Source of the DNA: Palsa-739 sp035532535
GTDB taxonomy: Bacteria; Actinomycetota; Thermoleophilia; Gaiellales; Gaiellaceae
Assembly (NCBI GenBank): GCA_035532535.1
Contig: DATKQT010000002.1
Location: forward strand, 1-50,439
Direction: 5' to 3'
DNA length: 50,439 bases
The notes below the pieces were generated by a model, which worked only from the letters and a program-made list of their open reading frames with translations, had not been told where the DNA came from and searched no databases. Below are positions 14,505 to 23,185 of this stretch, one piece after another. Every line of letters starts with the position of its first letter. The first letter of the stretch is position 1. The position numbers and the translations under genes were made by a program.

Positions 14505-14547
14505 TCGGCCTTTCGCTCCCGCCGCCGCCGACTAGCCCACAAGGCGG
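14500..14547 (+). promoter_or_regulatory. gltB leader RNA hairpin, same element as in pheA leader
   Basis: A perfect 10-bp stem GCTAGTCGGC (14500-14509) with GCCGACTAGC (14527-14536), loop CTTTCGCTCCCGCCGCC. Stem and loop match the pheA element with one covarying pair (T-A here, C-G there). The loop CCGCC (14519-14523) can pair with GGCGG (14543-14547), parallel to the CCCGC:GCGGG pairing in pheA. The gltB start lies about 30 nt further on. Confidence 0.7.
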
Positions 14548-14574
14548 AATCCCCTTCTCCTCCGGAGCTTGCTC

Positions 14575-17500
14575 TTGCCGCACCGTCAACCCGGTTTGTA
14601 TGACCCCTCCTTCGAGCACGACGCCTGCGGCGTCGCCGTCGTCGCGCGGCTCGACGGGGTGCCGAGCCACGAGACGGTGGAAAGGGCGCTCGTCGCGCTC
14701 GCGAATCTCGAGCACCGAGGCGCCGCCGGCGCGGACGCAGACACGGGCGATGGCGCCGGGATCCTCGTCCAGATCCCGGATGCGTTCTTCCGCGGCGAGA
14801 TCGGCGAGCGGCTGCCGCCGCCCGGGCAATACGGCGTCGGGACCTGCTTCGGCGAGCGCTGCGAGGCGATCGAGGCGGCGATCGCGGCCGAAGGCCAGGA
14901 GCTGATCTGCTGGCGCGACGTCCCCTTCGACGACGCCCACGTCGGGCGGACGGCGCGGGAGGCGATGCCGCGGATCCGCCAGTTCGTCGTCGGGGCGAAC
15001 GGGCTCGAGGGCGACGCGTTCGAGCGGAAGCTGTACGTCATCCGGCGCGTGGCCGAGCTCGCCGCCGGGCCCGAGCTCGTCATCCCGAGCCTCTCCTCGC
15101 GGACGCTCGTCTACAAGGGGATGCTGACCGCGCCGCAGCTCGCGCGCTTCTATCCCGACCTGCGCGACGAGCGGTTCGAGAGCGCGCTCGCCCTCGTGCA
15201 CTCGCGCTTTTCCACGAACACGTTCCCGAGCTGGGAGCTGGCGCACCCCTACCGGATGATCGCGCATAACGGCGAGATCAACACGCTGCGCGGCAACGTC
15301 AACTGGATGCGGGCGCGCGAGTCGCAGCTCGCGTCGGAGCTCTTCGGCAACGACCTGCGCAAGGTGCTTCCGGTGATCCGTCCGGCGGGCTCCGACACGG
15401 CGATGTTCGACAACGTGCTCGAGCTGCTCGTCCTCGCCGGCCGCTCCGTCCCGCACGCGCTGATGATGATGATCCCGGAGTCGCAGCCCCCCGACGAGCT
15501 GCGCGGCTTCTACGCGTACCACCAGTGCCTCATGGAGGCGTGGGACGGCCCGGCGGCGATCGCGTTCACCGACGGCCGCGTGATCGGGGCGACGCTCGAC
15601 CGCAACGGATTGCGTCCCGGGCGCTGGTACGAGACGGACGACGGCTGGGTCGTGCTTGCATCGGAGACGGGCGTGCTCGACGACGCGCCGGAACGAATCG
15701 TGCGCAAGGGCCGCCTGCAGCCGGGCAAGCTCTTCCTCGTCGATCTCGCGCAGCATCGCATCGTCCCGGACAACGAGGTCAAGTTGCAAGTTGTTACAAG
15801 GAAGCCGTACGCGCGGTGGTACGCGGAGAACGTTCGGCATCTCGCCGACCTTCCCGCGCCCCGCGTGCAGCCGTTGCGGCCGGCGGAGCCGTTGCGGCAG
15901 CGCCAGCTGCTCTTCGGCTACGCGCAGGAGGACATGAAGGCGATGCTCGCGCCGCTCGCGCGCAATGCCGAGGAGGCGGTCGGCTCCATGGGAAACGACA
16001 CGCCGCTCGCGGTGCTCTCGCAGCGCAAGCCGCTCCTGTACTCGTACTTCAAGCAGCTGTTCGCGCAGGTGACGAACCCGCCCATCGACTCGATCCGTGA
16101 AGCAGTGGTCATGAGCGTGCAGGCGAGCGTGGGCTCGGAGCGCAACCTCCTCGCCGAGACGCCGGAGCACGCGCGCCAGCTCGTGATCGAGAACCCGATC
16201 CTCCACGACGACCAGCTCGAGCGGCTGCGCCAGGTGGAATCGGACGTTTTCCGCTCGCACACGGTGGACACGACCTGGCCGGCCGCGGACGGCGCGGACG
16301 GGCTCGAGCGCGCGCTCGACCGCGTCTGCGCGGACGCCGACGCCGCGCTCGCGGACGGAGCCAACATCCTCGTCCTCTCCGACCGCTCCGCAGGCCCCGA
16401 ACGCGTGCCGATCCCATCGCTGCTCGCGACCGCCGCGGTCCATCACCATCTCGTGCGCGAGGGAACGCGCCTCCAAGCGGGCATCGTCGTCGAGTCGGGC
16501 GAACCGCGGAGCGTGCACTCCATCGCCGTCCTCGTCGGCTACGGCGCGGCGGCGGTCAATCCATATCTCATGCTCGAAACGCTCGGCGAGCTCGTCGAAT
16601 TGGGCTGGCTCCCCGAGGAGATGACCGCGGAGCAGGCACAGGCGCGCGCTGTAAAAGGCATCGCCAAGGGCCTGCTGAAGGTGATGTCGAAGATGGGGAT
16701 CTCGACCATCCCGTCCTACTGCGGAGCGCAGATCTTCGAGGCGGTTGGTCTTGCGCCCGATCTCGTCGAGCGCTACTTCACCTCGACGCCGTCGCGCATC
16801 GGCGGCATCGGGCTGCGCGACCTGGCGGAGGGATCGCTCACGCGCCACGCGCGCGCGTATCCGGGGACCGGCGACGACCTGCTTCCGATAGTCGGCCTCT
16901 TCGCATGGCGGCGAGACGGCGAACACCACCAGTGGAACCCCGAGACGATCTCGCTCCTCCAGCACGCGGTGCGCACCGGGCGGGCGGACACGTACGAGCA
17001 GTACTCGCGCACGGCGAACGCCGAGTCCGCGCGGCGCTCGACGCTGCGCGGCCAGATGCGCTTCCAGTTCCCCGAGCGCGGCATCCCGCTCGAGGACGTC
17101 GAGCCGGCGGCGGAGATCGTGAAGCGCTTCTCCACCGGAGCGATGTCGCTCGGCTCGATCTCGCGCGAGGCCCACGAGACGCTCGCAGTGGCGATGAACC
17201 GCATCGGCGGCCGCTCGAACACCGGCGAGGGCGGCGAGGACCCGGCGCGGTACAACGACGAGCGCCGGTCGAAGATCAAACAGGTCGCGTCCGGCCGCTT
17301 CGGCGTCAACGCGGCCTACCTCGGGAACGCGGACGAGCTGCAGATCAAGATGGCGCAGGGCGCGAAGCCTGGCGAGGGCGGACAGCTCCCCGGCCACAAG
17401 GTCGACCGCTACATCGCGTCGGTGCGGATGACGACGCCCGGCGTCGGGTTGATCTCGCCGCCGCCGCACCACGACATCTACTCGATCGAGGACCTGAAGC

Positions 17501-18948
17501 AGCTCATCTACGACCTTCGCTGCGCGAACCCGCAGGCGCGCGTCTCCGTGAAGCTCGTCGCCGAGGTCGGAGTCGGCACCGTTGCCGCCGGCGTCGCGAA
17601 GGCGGGCGCCGACCACGTCCTCATCTCGGGCCACGACGGCGGGACGGGCGCGTCGCCGGTCTCGTCCATCCTCCACGCCGGCGTGCCGTGGGAGATCGGG
17701 CTCGCCGAGACGCAGCAGACGCTCGTCCGCAACGACCTACGGTCGCGCATCTGGGTGCAAACGGACGGGCAGATCAAGACGGGACGCGACGTCGTGATCG
17801 CCGCGCTCCTCGGTGCCGACGAGATGGGCTTCGCCACCGCGCCGCTCGTCGCGTCGGGCTGCGTGATGATGCGCGCCTGCCACCTGAACACGTGCCCGGT
17901 CGGGATCGCGACGCAGGATCCCGTGCTGCGCGAGCGTTTCGCCGGCAAGCCGGAGCACATCGTCAACTTCTTCTTCTTCGTCGCCGAAGAGGTGCGCAGC
18001 CTCATGGCTCAGCTCGGCATTGCGCGCTTCGAGGATCTCGTCGGGCGCGTCGACCTGCTCGACGCCGACGAGGCAGTGTCGGCGTGGCGCGAGCGCGGAG
18101 TCGATCTCTCGAACATCCTGCACGCGCCCGAGGGAGCGCCGCTCCGCCGCACGCACGGGCAGGCGCCCGCACTCGACGGCGCGCTCGACTGGTCGCTGCT
18201 CGATCTCGACGAAGGCGAGTTCCCGATCCGGAACGTGAACAGGACGGTCGGCGGTCTGCTCTCGTACCACGCCGTGAAGAAGGGCGATGGGCGGCCGCAG
18301 CGCTTCCTCTTCCGCGGCTCGGCCGGCCAGTCCTTCGGCGCGTGGCTCGCCGAGGGCATCGAGCTCACGCTCGTAGGCGACGCGAACGACTACGTCGGCA
18401 AGGGACTCTCCGGCGGCGTGCTCGCGCTGCGCCCACCCGAGGCGGCGCGCTTCCGCGCGGAGGAGAACGTCATCGCCGGCAATACGATCCTGTACGGCGC
18501 GACGAGCGGGCGTGCGTTCTTCCGCGGCCTCGTCGGCGAGCGGTTCGCGGTACGCAACTCCGGTGCGACCGTCGTTGTCGAGGGTGTTGGCGACCACGGC
18601 TGCGAGTACATGACGGGCGGCATCGTCGTCGTGCTCGGGCCGACGGGACGCAACTTCGCCGCCGGCATGAGCGGCGGCATCGCCTACGTCCTCGACGTGG
18701 AGGGAACATTCGCGGAGCGTTGCAACCACGACCAGGTCGCGCTCGAGGAGCTCGAGCCGGAGGACCTGAGCGTCGTGCGCGCGCTCGTCGAGGAGCACCG
18801 CGAACGTACGGGCTCGACCCTCGAGGTGGACTTCGATGCGTTCGTGAAGGTGATGCCGCACGAGTACCGCCGCGCGCTCGCCGACGGTGCGATGTCCACA
18901 GGCGGCGACGGCTTCCTCACGCGCGAGACGGAAGAAGCCGCAGCCTGA
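14575..18948 (+). CDS. gltB: Glutamate synthase (GOGAT) large subunit
   Basis: About 1457 residues, within the family range. The N-terminal glutaminase domain begins at the Cys of YDPSFEHDACGVAV, which becomes the N-terminal nucleophile after propeptide removal. The central and FMN-binding synthase domains include the loop EGGEDPARY and GGQLPGHKVDRYIASVR. The [3Fe-4S] cluster Cys are in MMRACHLNTCPVGIATQDP. The C-terminal GXGXG beta-helix domain ends near VFVKVMPHEYRRAL-like sequence. It takes ammonia from glutamine to 2-oxoglutarate to make two glutamates. I chose TTG at 14575 (GGAG 7 nt upstream) over TTG at 14569 (GGAG too close). The TGA overlaps the gltD ATG. Confidence 0.96.
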   Translation: MPHRQPGLYDPSFEHDACGVAVVARLDGVPSHETVERALVALANLEHRGAAGADADTGDGAGILVQIPDAFFRGEIGERLPPPGQYGVGTCFGERCEAIEAAIAAEGQELICWRDVPFDDAHVGRTAREAMPRIRQFVVGANGLEGDAFERKLYVIRRVAELAAGPELVIPSLSSRTLVYKGMLTAPQLARFYPDLRDERFESALALVHSRFSTNTFPSWELAHPYRMIAHNGEINTLRGNVNWMRARESQLASELFGNDLRKVLPVIRPAGSDTAMFDNVLELLVLAGRSVPHALMMMIPESQPPDELRGFYAYHQCLMEAWDGPAAIAFTDGRVIGATLDRNGLRPGRWYETDDGWVVLASETGVLDDAPERIVRKGRLQPGKLFLVDLAQHRIVPDNEVKLQVVTRKPYARWYAENVRHLADLPAPRVQPLRPAEPLRQRQLLFGYAQEDMKAMLAPLARNAEEAVGSMGNDTPLAVLSQRKPLLYSYFKQLFAQVTNPPIDSIREAVVMSVQASVGSERNLLAETPEHARQLVIENPILHDDQLERLRQVESDVFRSHTVDTTWPAADGADGLERALDRVCADADAALADGANILVLSDRSAGPERVPIPSLLATAAVHHHLVREGTRLQAGIVVESGEPRSVHSIAVLVGYGAAAVNPYLMLETLGELVELGWLPEEMTAEQAQARAVKGIAKGLLKVMSKMGISTIPSYCGAQIFEAVGLAPDLVERYFTSTPSRIGGIGLRDLAEGSLTRHARAYPGTGDDLLPIVGLFAWRRDGEHHQWNPETISLLQHAVRTGRADTYEQYSRTANAESARRSTLRGQMRFQFPERGIPLEDVEPAAEIVKRFSTGAMSLGSISREAHETLAVAMNRIGGRSNTGEGGEDPARYNDERRSKIKQVASGRFGVNAAYLGNADELQIKMAQGAKPGEGGQLPGHKVDRYIASVRMTTPGVGLISPPPHHDIYSIEDLKQLIYDLRCANPQARVSVKLVAEVGVGTVAAGVAKAGADHVLISGHDGGTGASPVSSILHAGVPWEIGLAETQQTLVRNDLRSRIWVQTDGQIKTGRDVVIAALLGADEMGFATAPLVASGCVMMRACHLNTCPVGIATQDPVLRERFAGKPEHIVNFFFFVAEEVRSLMAQLGIARFEDLVGRVDLLDADEAVSAWRERGVDLSNILHAPEGAPLRRTHGQAPALDGALDWSLLDLDEGEFPIRNVNRTVGGLLSYHAVKKGDGRPQRFLFRGSAGQSFGAWLAEGIELTLVGDANDYVGKGLSGGVLALRPPEAARFRAEENVIAGNTILYGATSGRAFFRGLVGERFAVRNSGATVVVEGVGDHGCEYMTGGIVVVLGPTGRNFAAGMSGGIAYVLDVEGTFAERCNHDQVALEELEPEDLSVVRALVEEHRERTGSTLEVDFDAFVKVMPHEYRRALADGAMSTGGDGFLTRETEEAAA

Positions 18949-20318
18949 TGGGCGAGCTGGGCGCATTCCTCAAGATCGCGCGCGCGGAGACGCCGGAGCG
19001 GGCTCCCGCCGAGCGCGTCGGCGACCACCGCGAGTTCGTTCGCACGCTTCCGCTCGTCGAGCTGCGCGAGCAGGGCGCACGCTGCATGGAGTGCGGCGTG
19101 CCGTTCTGCCACAGCGGCTGCCCGCTCGGGAACCTCATTCCGGACTGGAACGACCTCGTATATCGCGACCGTTTCCGCGAGGCGCTCGAGCAGCTGCACC
19201 GCACGAACAACTTCCCCGAGTTCACCGGCCGGCTCTGCCCTGCGCCGTGCGAGGCGGCGTGCGTGCTCGAGATCGACGAGGGCAACGCGGTCACGATCAA
19301 GCAGATCGAGCTCGCCATCGTCGACCGCGGCTGGGACGAGGGTTGGATCGTCCCGCGCCCGGCGCAGCGCCGCACCGGCCGCCGCGTCGCCGTCGTCGGC
19401 TCCGGGCCGTCCGGGCTCGCCGCGGCGCAGCAGCTCGCGCGCGCCGGCCACGACGTCACCGTCTTCGAGCGCGACGAGGCGGGCGGCGGGCTGCTCCGGT
19501 TCGGCGTCCCCGACTTCAAGATCGAGAAGCGCGTCGTCGAGCGGCGCATCGCACAACTTGCGGACGAGGGCGTCACGTTCCGCTTCGGAGTGAACGTCGA
19601 TGGGCCGCTCGAGGGCTTCGACGCGACGGTGCTCGCCACCGGCTCGCGCGTCCCGCGCGACCTGCCCGTGCCCGGACGCGAGCTCGGCGGCGTCCACTAT
19701 GCGATGGAGTACCTGTACGGGCGCAATCGCGCCGTCGCCGGAACGGCCGAGCCCGCGATCAGCGCCGCGGGGTGCCACGTGATCGTCATCGGCGGCGGCG
19801 ACACGGGCGCCGACTGCGTCGCGAGCGCGCATCGCGAAGGCGCCGCGTCGGTGACGCAGATCGAGCTGCTCGGCGAGCCGCCCGAGAAGCGTCCCGACGA
19901 TCTGACGCCCTGGCCGCTGTGGCCGATGAAGCTGCGCACGTCGTACGCCCTGAAGGAGGGCGGCGAGCGCAGCTTCTCCATCTCGACCACGGGGCTGTCC
20001 GGGAACGGGCGCGTTCAGCAGATCCACTGGATGCGGAACACCGGCGCGCCGCCGTTCGAGCCGTTGCCGGACACCGGCGAGTCGCATCCCGCGCAACTCG
20101 TGCTGCTCGCGATGGGCTTCGTCGGTCCTGAGGCCGAGCTCCTGGACGCGCTCGGCGTCGCCCGCGATGCCCGCGGCAACGTCGACGCAGGCGAGTTCGC
20201 GACGTCGGTGCCCGGCGTGTTCGCTGCCGGCGACGCTCGCCGCGGGCAGTCGCTCATCGTCTGGGCGATCGACGAGGGGCGCCGCTGCGCCGCCGCCGTC
20301 GACGCCTACCTGAGCTAG
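18948..20318 (+). CDS. gltD: Glutamate synthase small subunit
   Basis: 456 residues. It supplies electrons from NADPH to GltB. The N-terminal Cys motifs bind [4Fe-4S] clusters (CMECGVPFCHSGCPLGN and CPAPCEAACVL), followed by the FAD loop VAVVGSGPSGLAAAQQLA, the NADPH loop VIVIGGGDTGADCV and a C-terminal GVFAAGDARRGQSLIVWAI. ATG overlaps the gltB stop by one base (TGATG). It ends in TAG within a CTAG shared with the convergent permease gene. Confidence 0.97.
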   Translation: MGELGAFLKIARAETPERAPAERVGDHREFVRTLPLVELREQGARCMECGVPFCHSGCPLGNLIPDWNDLVYRDRFREALEQLHRTNNFPEFTGRLCPAPCEAACVLEIDEGNAVTIKQIELAIVDRGWDEGWIVPRPAQRRTGRRVAVVGSGPSGLAAAQQLARAGHDVTVFERDEAGGGLLRFGVPDFKIEKRVVERRIAQLADEGVTFRFGVNVDGPLEGFDATVLATGSRVPRDLPVPGRELGGVHYAMEYLYGRNRAVAGTAEPAISAAGCHVIVIGGGDTGADCVASAHREGAASVTQIELLGEPPEKRPDDLTPWPLWPMKLRTSYALKEGGERSFSISTTGLSGNGRVQQIHWMRNTGAPPFEPLPDTGESHPAQLVLLAMGFVGPEAELLDALGVARDARGNVDAGEFATSVPGVFAAGDARRGQSLIVWAIDEGRRCAAAVDAYLS

Positions 20319-21148
20319 GTGTCGCGCCGGACGAGCAGCACGGCTGCAACCGCGACCGTGAAGGCGACGTAACCGAGCGAGACCGCAAGGCCGCCGGCCG
20401 GCGAGAGGCTGTGCGAGCCGTGCGTCAGCTGGAAGATCGAGCGGAAGGCGCTGTTCGGAATCCAGGGGTTGATGGCGTTCTGCCAGCTCGTCGGGAAGAC
20501 GTTGAGGAGCGGCGGGATGACGAAGAACAGCGCGACGAACGACGCGATGCCACCGGCGGTGTTGCGCACGATCGCGCCCATCGCCATGCAGAAGATGCCG
20601 AAGAGCGTGAGGTAGACCGCGCCGCCGACGACTGAGCGCAGGATGCCGTTGGCCGAGAGGGACGTCTGGAGCTGCGGAATGTTGTGCAGAATCGACTGGC
20701 TGACCCAGAAGGCGATCAGCACGGACGGCAGCATGAGCACGAACGAGACGACGGCGAAGACGCTGATCTTCGCCCAGAGCACCGGCAGCCGCTTCGGCAC
20801 AGCAGTGAAGCTGGCGCGGATCATTCCCGTCGCGTACTCGCCCGTGATGACAAGGACGCCGAGCACGCCGATCGCGAGCTGCGAGAGGTTGACGCCTGCG
20901 AGCGCGATGTCGAGCGGATGCCGGTTGGCGCGCTCGTGCGGCTGCATGTGTGCCCAATGAGACGACGTCACGGCGGCGAAGATCGCCGACAGACCGATGG
21001 TGAGGATGACGGCGACGGCCAGCGACCAGCGCGTCGAGCGCAGCGAGTGGAGCTTCGTCCACTCGGACACGATCACGTGCAGCTGGGTGACGCGGCCCTT
21101 GACGGTGAGCGGCGGAATGACCGGTGCCGGTGCGGTCACAGCGCTCAT
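20315..21148 (-). CDS. ABC-2 type transporter permease
   Basis: 277 residues with about six hydrophobic segments and no signal peptide. An N-terminal cytoplasmic helix (SEWTKLHSLRSTRWSL) is followed by TM1, then the conserved EYATGMIRASFTAVPKR segment typical of ABC-2 exporter permeases of the ABC-transporter subunit/BcrB type. The ATG overlaps the stop of the ATPase gene by about 4 nt, making a two-gene exporter. The substrate cannot be read from sequence; antibiotics, lipids or peptides are usual. The stop TAG shares its CTAG with the gltD stop, so the convergent genes overlap by 3 nt. Confidence 0.88.
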   Translation of the reverse strand: MSAVTAPAPVIPPLTVKGRVTQLHVIVSEWTKLHSLRSTRWSLAVAVILTIGLSAIFAAVTSSHWAHMQPHERANRHPLDIALAGVNLSQLAIGVLGVLVITGEYATGMIRASFTAVPKRLPVLWAKISVFAVVSFVLMLPSVLIAFWVSQSILHNIPQLQTSLSANGILRSVVGGAVYLTLFGIFCMAMGAIVRNTAGGIASFVALFFVIPPLLNVFPTSWQNAINPWIPNSAFRSIFQLTHGSHSLSPAGGLAVSLGYVAFTVAVAAVLLVRRDT

Positions 21149-22053
21149 GCCGCAGCCGCCTTGAACTCGACGTCGTCGCGGGTCATCTCCATGAACGCCT
21201 CCTCGAGCGATGCCTGCACGAGCGTCAGCTCGTGCAGCGTGATGCCGTTCGAGGCGGCGAGGTCGCCGACCTTCTCGGGCGTCGTTCCGGCGATCTCGAG
21301 CACGCCGGTCTGATCGCTCGTCACCGTGATCTCCGGGCCGAGCACGAGCTCACGCAGCTTCGTCGCCTGCGGCGAGCGGACGCGCACGATCGCGCCCGAA
21401 GCGCGGCGCACGAACTCATCGACGCTCGTGTCCGCGATGAGCTTTCCGCGCCCGATGACGATGAGGTGATCCGCGGTGACCGCCATCTCGCTCATCAGGT
21501 GCGAGGACACGAACACCGCGCGCCCCTCGGCGGCGAGCGCCTTGAGCAGGTTGCGAATCCAGTGGATGCCTTCGGGGTCGAGCCCGTTCACGGGCTCGTC
21601 GAGCAGCAGCGTGTGCGGGTCGCCGAGGAGCGCCGTCGCGATGCCGAGGCGCTGGCCCATGCCGAGGGAGAACTTGCCGGCGCGCTTGCGCGCGACGTCG
21701 TGCAGGCCGACGAGGTCGATGAGCTCGTCGACGCGCTTGCGGCCGATGCCGTGCGTCTGCGCGAGCGAAAGGAGGTGGTAATACGCCGAGCGGCCGGTGT
21801 GCACCGAGCGCGCCTCGAGCAGGGCGCCGACTTCATGCAGCGGCGCCTTGTGGTCGCGGTAGTGCTTGCCGTTCACGGTGACGTCGCCGCTCGAGACGGC
21901 GTCGAGGCCGAGAATGAGCCGCATCGTCGTCGACTTGCCCGACCCGTTCGGGCCGAGGAAGCCGGTGACGATGCCGGGCTGGACGGTGAAGCTCAGGCCG
22001 TCCACGGCCCGCTTGTCGCCGTAGTCCTTCGTGAGAGCGTTGGCTTCGATCAC
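21145..22053 (-). CDS. ABC transporter ATP-binding protein (exporter type)
   Basis: About 302 residues. Walker A GFLGPNGSGKSTT, signature FSLGMGQRLGIA, Walker B TLLLDEPVNGLDPEG, and switch His in FVSSHLMSE. The C-terminal ~80 residues are the accessory domain seen in DrrA/BcrA-like ATPases (REL...VLEIAGTTPEKVG...LEEAFMEMT). The start is placed at GTG 22051-22053 because the homologous sequence begins with IEANALTKDYG there and a TACGGT -10 box sits 7 nt upstream, implying a leaderless mRNA; a start 21 codons earlier would be Arg-rich and unlike the family. Paired with the permease downstream. Confidence 0.9.
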   Translation of the reverse strand: MIEANALTKDYGDKRAVDGLSFTVQPGIVTGFLGPNGSGKSTTMRLILGLDAVSSGDVTVNGKHYRDHKAPLHEVGALLEARSVHTGRSAYYHLLSLAQTHGIGRKRVDELIDLVGLHDVARKRAGKFSLGMGQRLGIATALLGDPHTLLLDEPVNGLDPEGIHWIRNLLKALAAEGRAVFVSSHLMSEMAVTADHLIVIGRGKLIADTSVDEFVRRASGAIVRVRSPQATKLRELVLGPEITVTSDQTGVLEIAGTTPEKVGDLAASNGITLHELTLVQASLEEAFMEMTRDDVEFKAAAA

Positions 22054-22060
22054 TGCACGC

Positions 22061-22066
22061 ACCGTA
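22061..22066 (-). promoter_or_regulatory. -10 box, leaderless start of ABC exporter genes
   Basis: TACGGT on the minus strand, 7 nt before the GTG start, the same box and spacing as the pheA leader promoter. No -35 is evident. Confidence 0.4.
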
Positions 22067-22111
22067 GTCGTGCGTGCCCGCGTCCGCCTCCGACGCAGGG
22101 ACGACTTCAGC

Positions 22112-22129
22112 CTCATCCAAAAGGATGAG
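22112..22129 (-). terminator. Hairpin after the VWA operon
   Basis: CTCATCC and GGATGAG pair perfectly around a 4-nt loop (AAAA on plus, TTTT on minus), 10 nt after the stop of the last VWA gene. No U-tract follows, so termination is only likely, not shown. Confidence 0.4.
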
Positions 22130-22138
22130 CTGGCTACG

Positions 22139-23185
22139 TCACGGCAGACGCGGCGCCCAGAGCGCTCCGAGGATGCCCGCGACGAGCAGGAGCGCAGCCG
22201 CCCCGATGGCGAAGTCGGCCGTCACCTCGGTGCGACCGGGAACGCGACCGAGGCTGGACCCGAGCTTCGCGTACGCGTCCTTCACCGCCCCGGCCGACTG
22301 TGCCGGATAGAACTGGCCGCCGGTCGCCGTCGCGATCGCGTGCAGGGTCGCCGGGTCGGGAGCGAGCGCCTGGCGGAGCCCGGGGCCGCCGCCGAAGACC
22401 GCGCCGGTGTAACCGCCGCCGAAGTTGAAGTTCGTGATCTTCGCTCCCGGGGTCCCGAGCGCGACCGTGAAGACGGGGATGCCCGCTTTCTTTGCCACCG
22501 CCGCGCCCTGCAACGGCTGCAGGAGCCCGCGGTTCTGATGCCCGTCGGAGAGGAAGAGGATGGTGACGAGCGTGCTCGCCTCGCTCGGCGCGGCGACCGG
22601 GTGGTACGCGGCGAGCCCGCGCGCCCCCTGGATGCCGGCGGACGCGATCCCGACCTTGACCGCGGCGGCGAGTGCATCGCCGATCGCCGTCCCGCCGAAT
22701 CCGCCCTGGAAGACGTCGGCCTCGTCGACCGCCTGCGCGACGAGCGCGTGGTCGGTCGTCGGCGGCGTCGCCTCCTCGGGCACGCCCGCGAACAGGATGA
22801 GCCCGACTCGCACGCGCTTCGGCACTCGGTCGAGGAACACGTTGATCGCCTGTTGCGCGGCCGCGAGCCGGGTCGGCTTCACGTCGTTCGCCTGCATGGA
22901 CCCGGAGACATCGAGGACGAGCACGATGGTGGCGCGATCGCTCGCGATGAGCGTGTGCACGCGCGGCCGCGCAGCGGCGATGCACAGCGTCGTCACCGCG
23001 AGCAGGAAGACGGTCGCCGGCAGCAGTCTCCGCCATGGCCGGCCGCCTGCGACGGAGGCGAGCACGTCGACGTTCGTATACCGCACGGCGTACCGCATGC
23101 GCTGCCGTCCCGCGAGCACGTACAGGCCGATCGCAAGCGGGACGACGAGCAGCGTGACCAACATGAAGGGACTCCCGAAGCTCAT
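22139..23185 (-). CDS. VWA-domain membrane protein (BatB-like)
   Basis: 348 residues. Two hydrophobic segments at the N-terminus (MLVTLLVVPLAIGLYVLAG and RRLLPATVFLLAVTTLCIAA), a von Willebrand A domain with an intact MIDAS (LVLDVSGSMQ, and a GGTAIGDAL Thr), and a C-terminal TM. This is the aerotolerance (Bat) type found with MoxR and DUF58 proteins; metal-dependent protein binding at the membrane surface is expected. ATG at 23183-23185 overlaps the previous stop (ATGA); a GTG two codons upstream is an alternative. Gly-rich insertion ITNFNFGGGYTGAVFGGGPG after the domain core. Confidence 0.88.
   Translation of the reverse strand: MSFGSPFMLVTLLVVPLAIGLYVLAGRQRMRYAVRYTNVDVLASVAGGRPWRRLLPATVFLLAVTTLCIAAARPRVHTLIASDRATIVLVLDVSGSMQANDVKPTRLAAAQQAINVFLDRVPKRVRVGLILFAGVPEEATPPTTDHALVAQAVDEADVFQGGFGGTAIGDALAAAVKVGIASAGIQGARGLAAYHPVAAPSEASTLVTILFLSDGHQNRGLLQPLQGAAVAKKAGIPVFTVALGTPGAKITNFNFGGGYTGAVFGGGPGLRQALAPDPATLHAIATATGGQFYPAQSAGAVKDAYAKLGSSLGRVPGRTEVTADFAIGAAALLLVAGILGALWAPRLP

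Noticed and set aside
14494..17676. A 1060-codon open frame on the minus strand opposite gltB
   Set aside because: It is the mirror of a GC-rich gene with strong third-position bias. Its translation is low-complexity Arg/Asp/Val with no domain, and gltB on the plus strand has every family motif.
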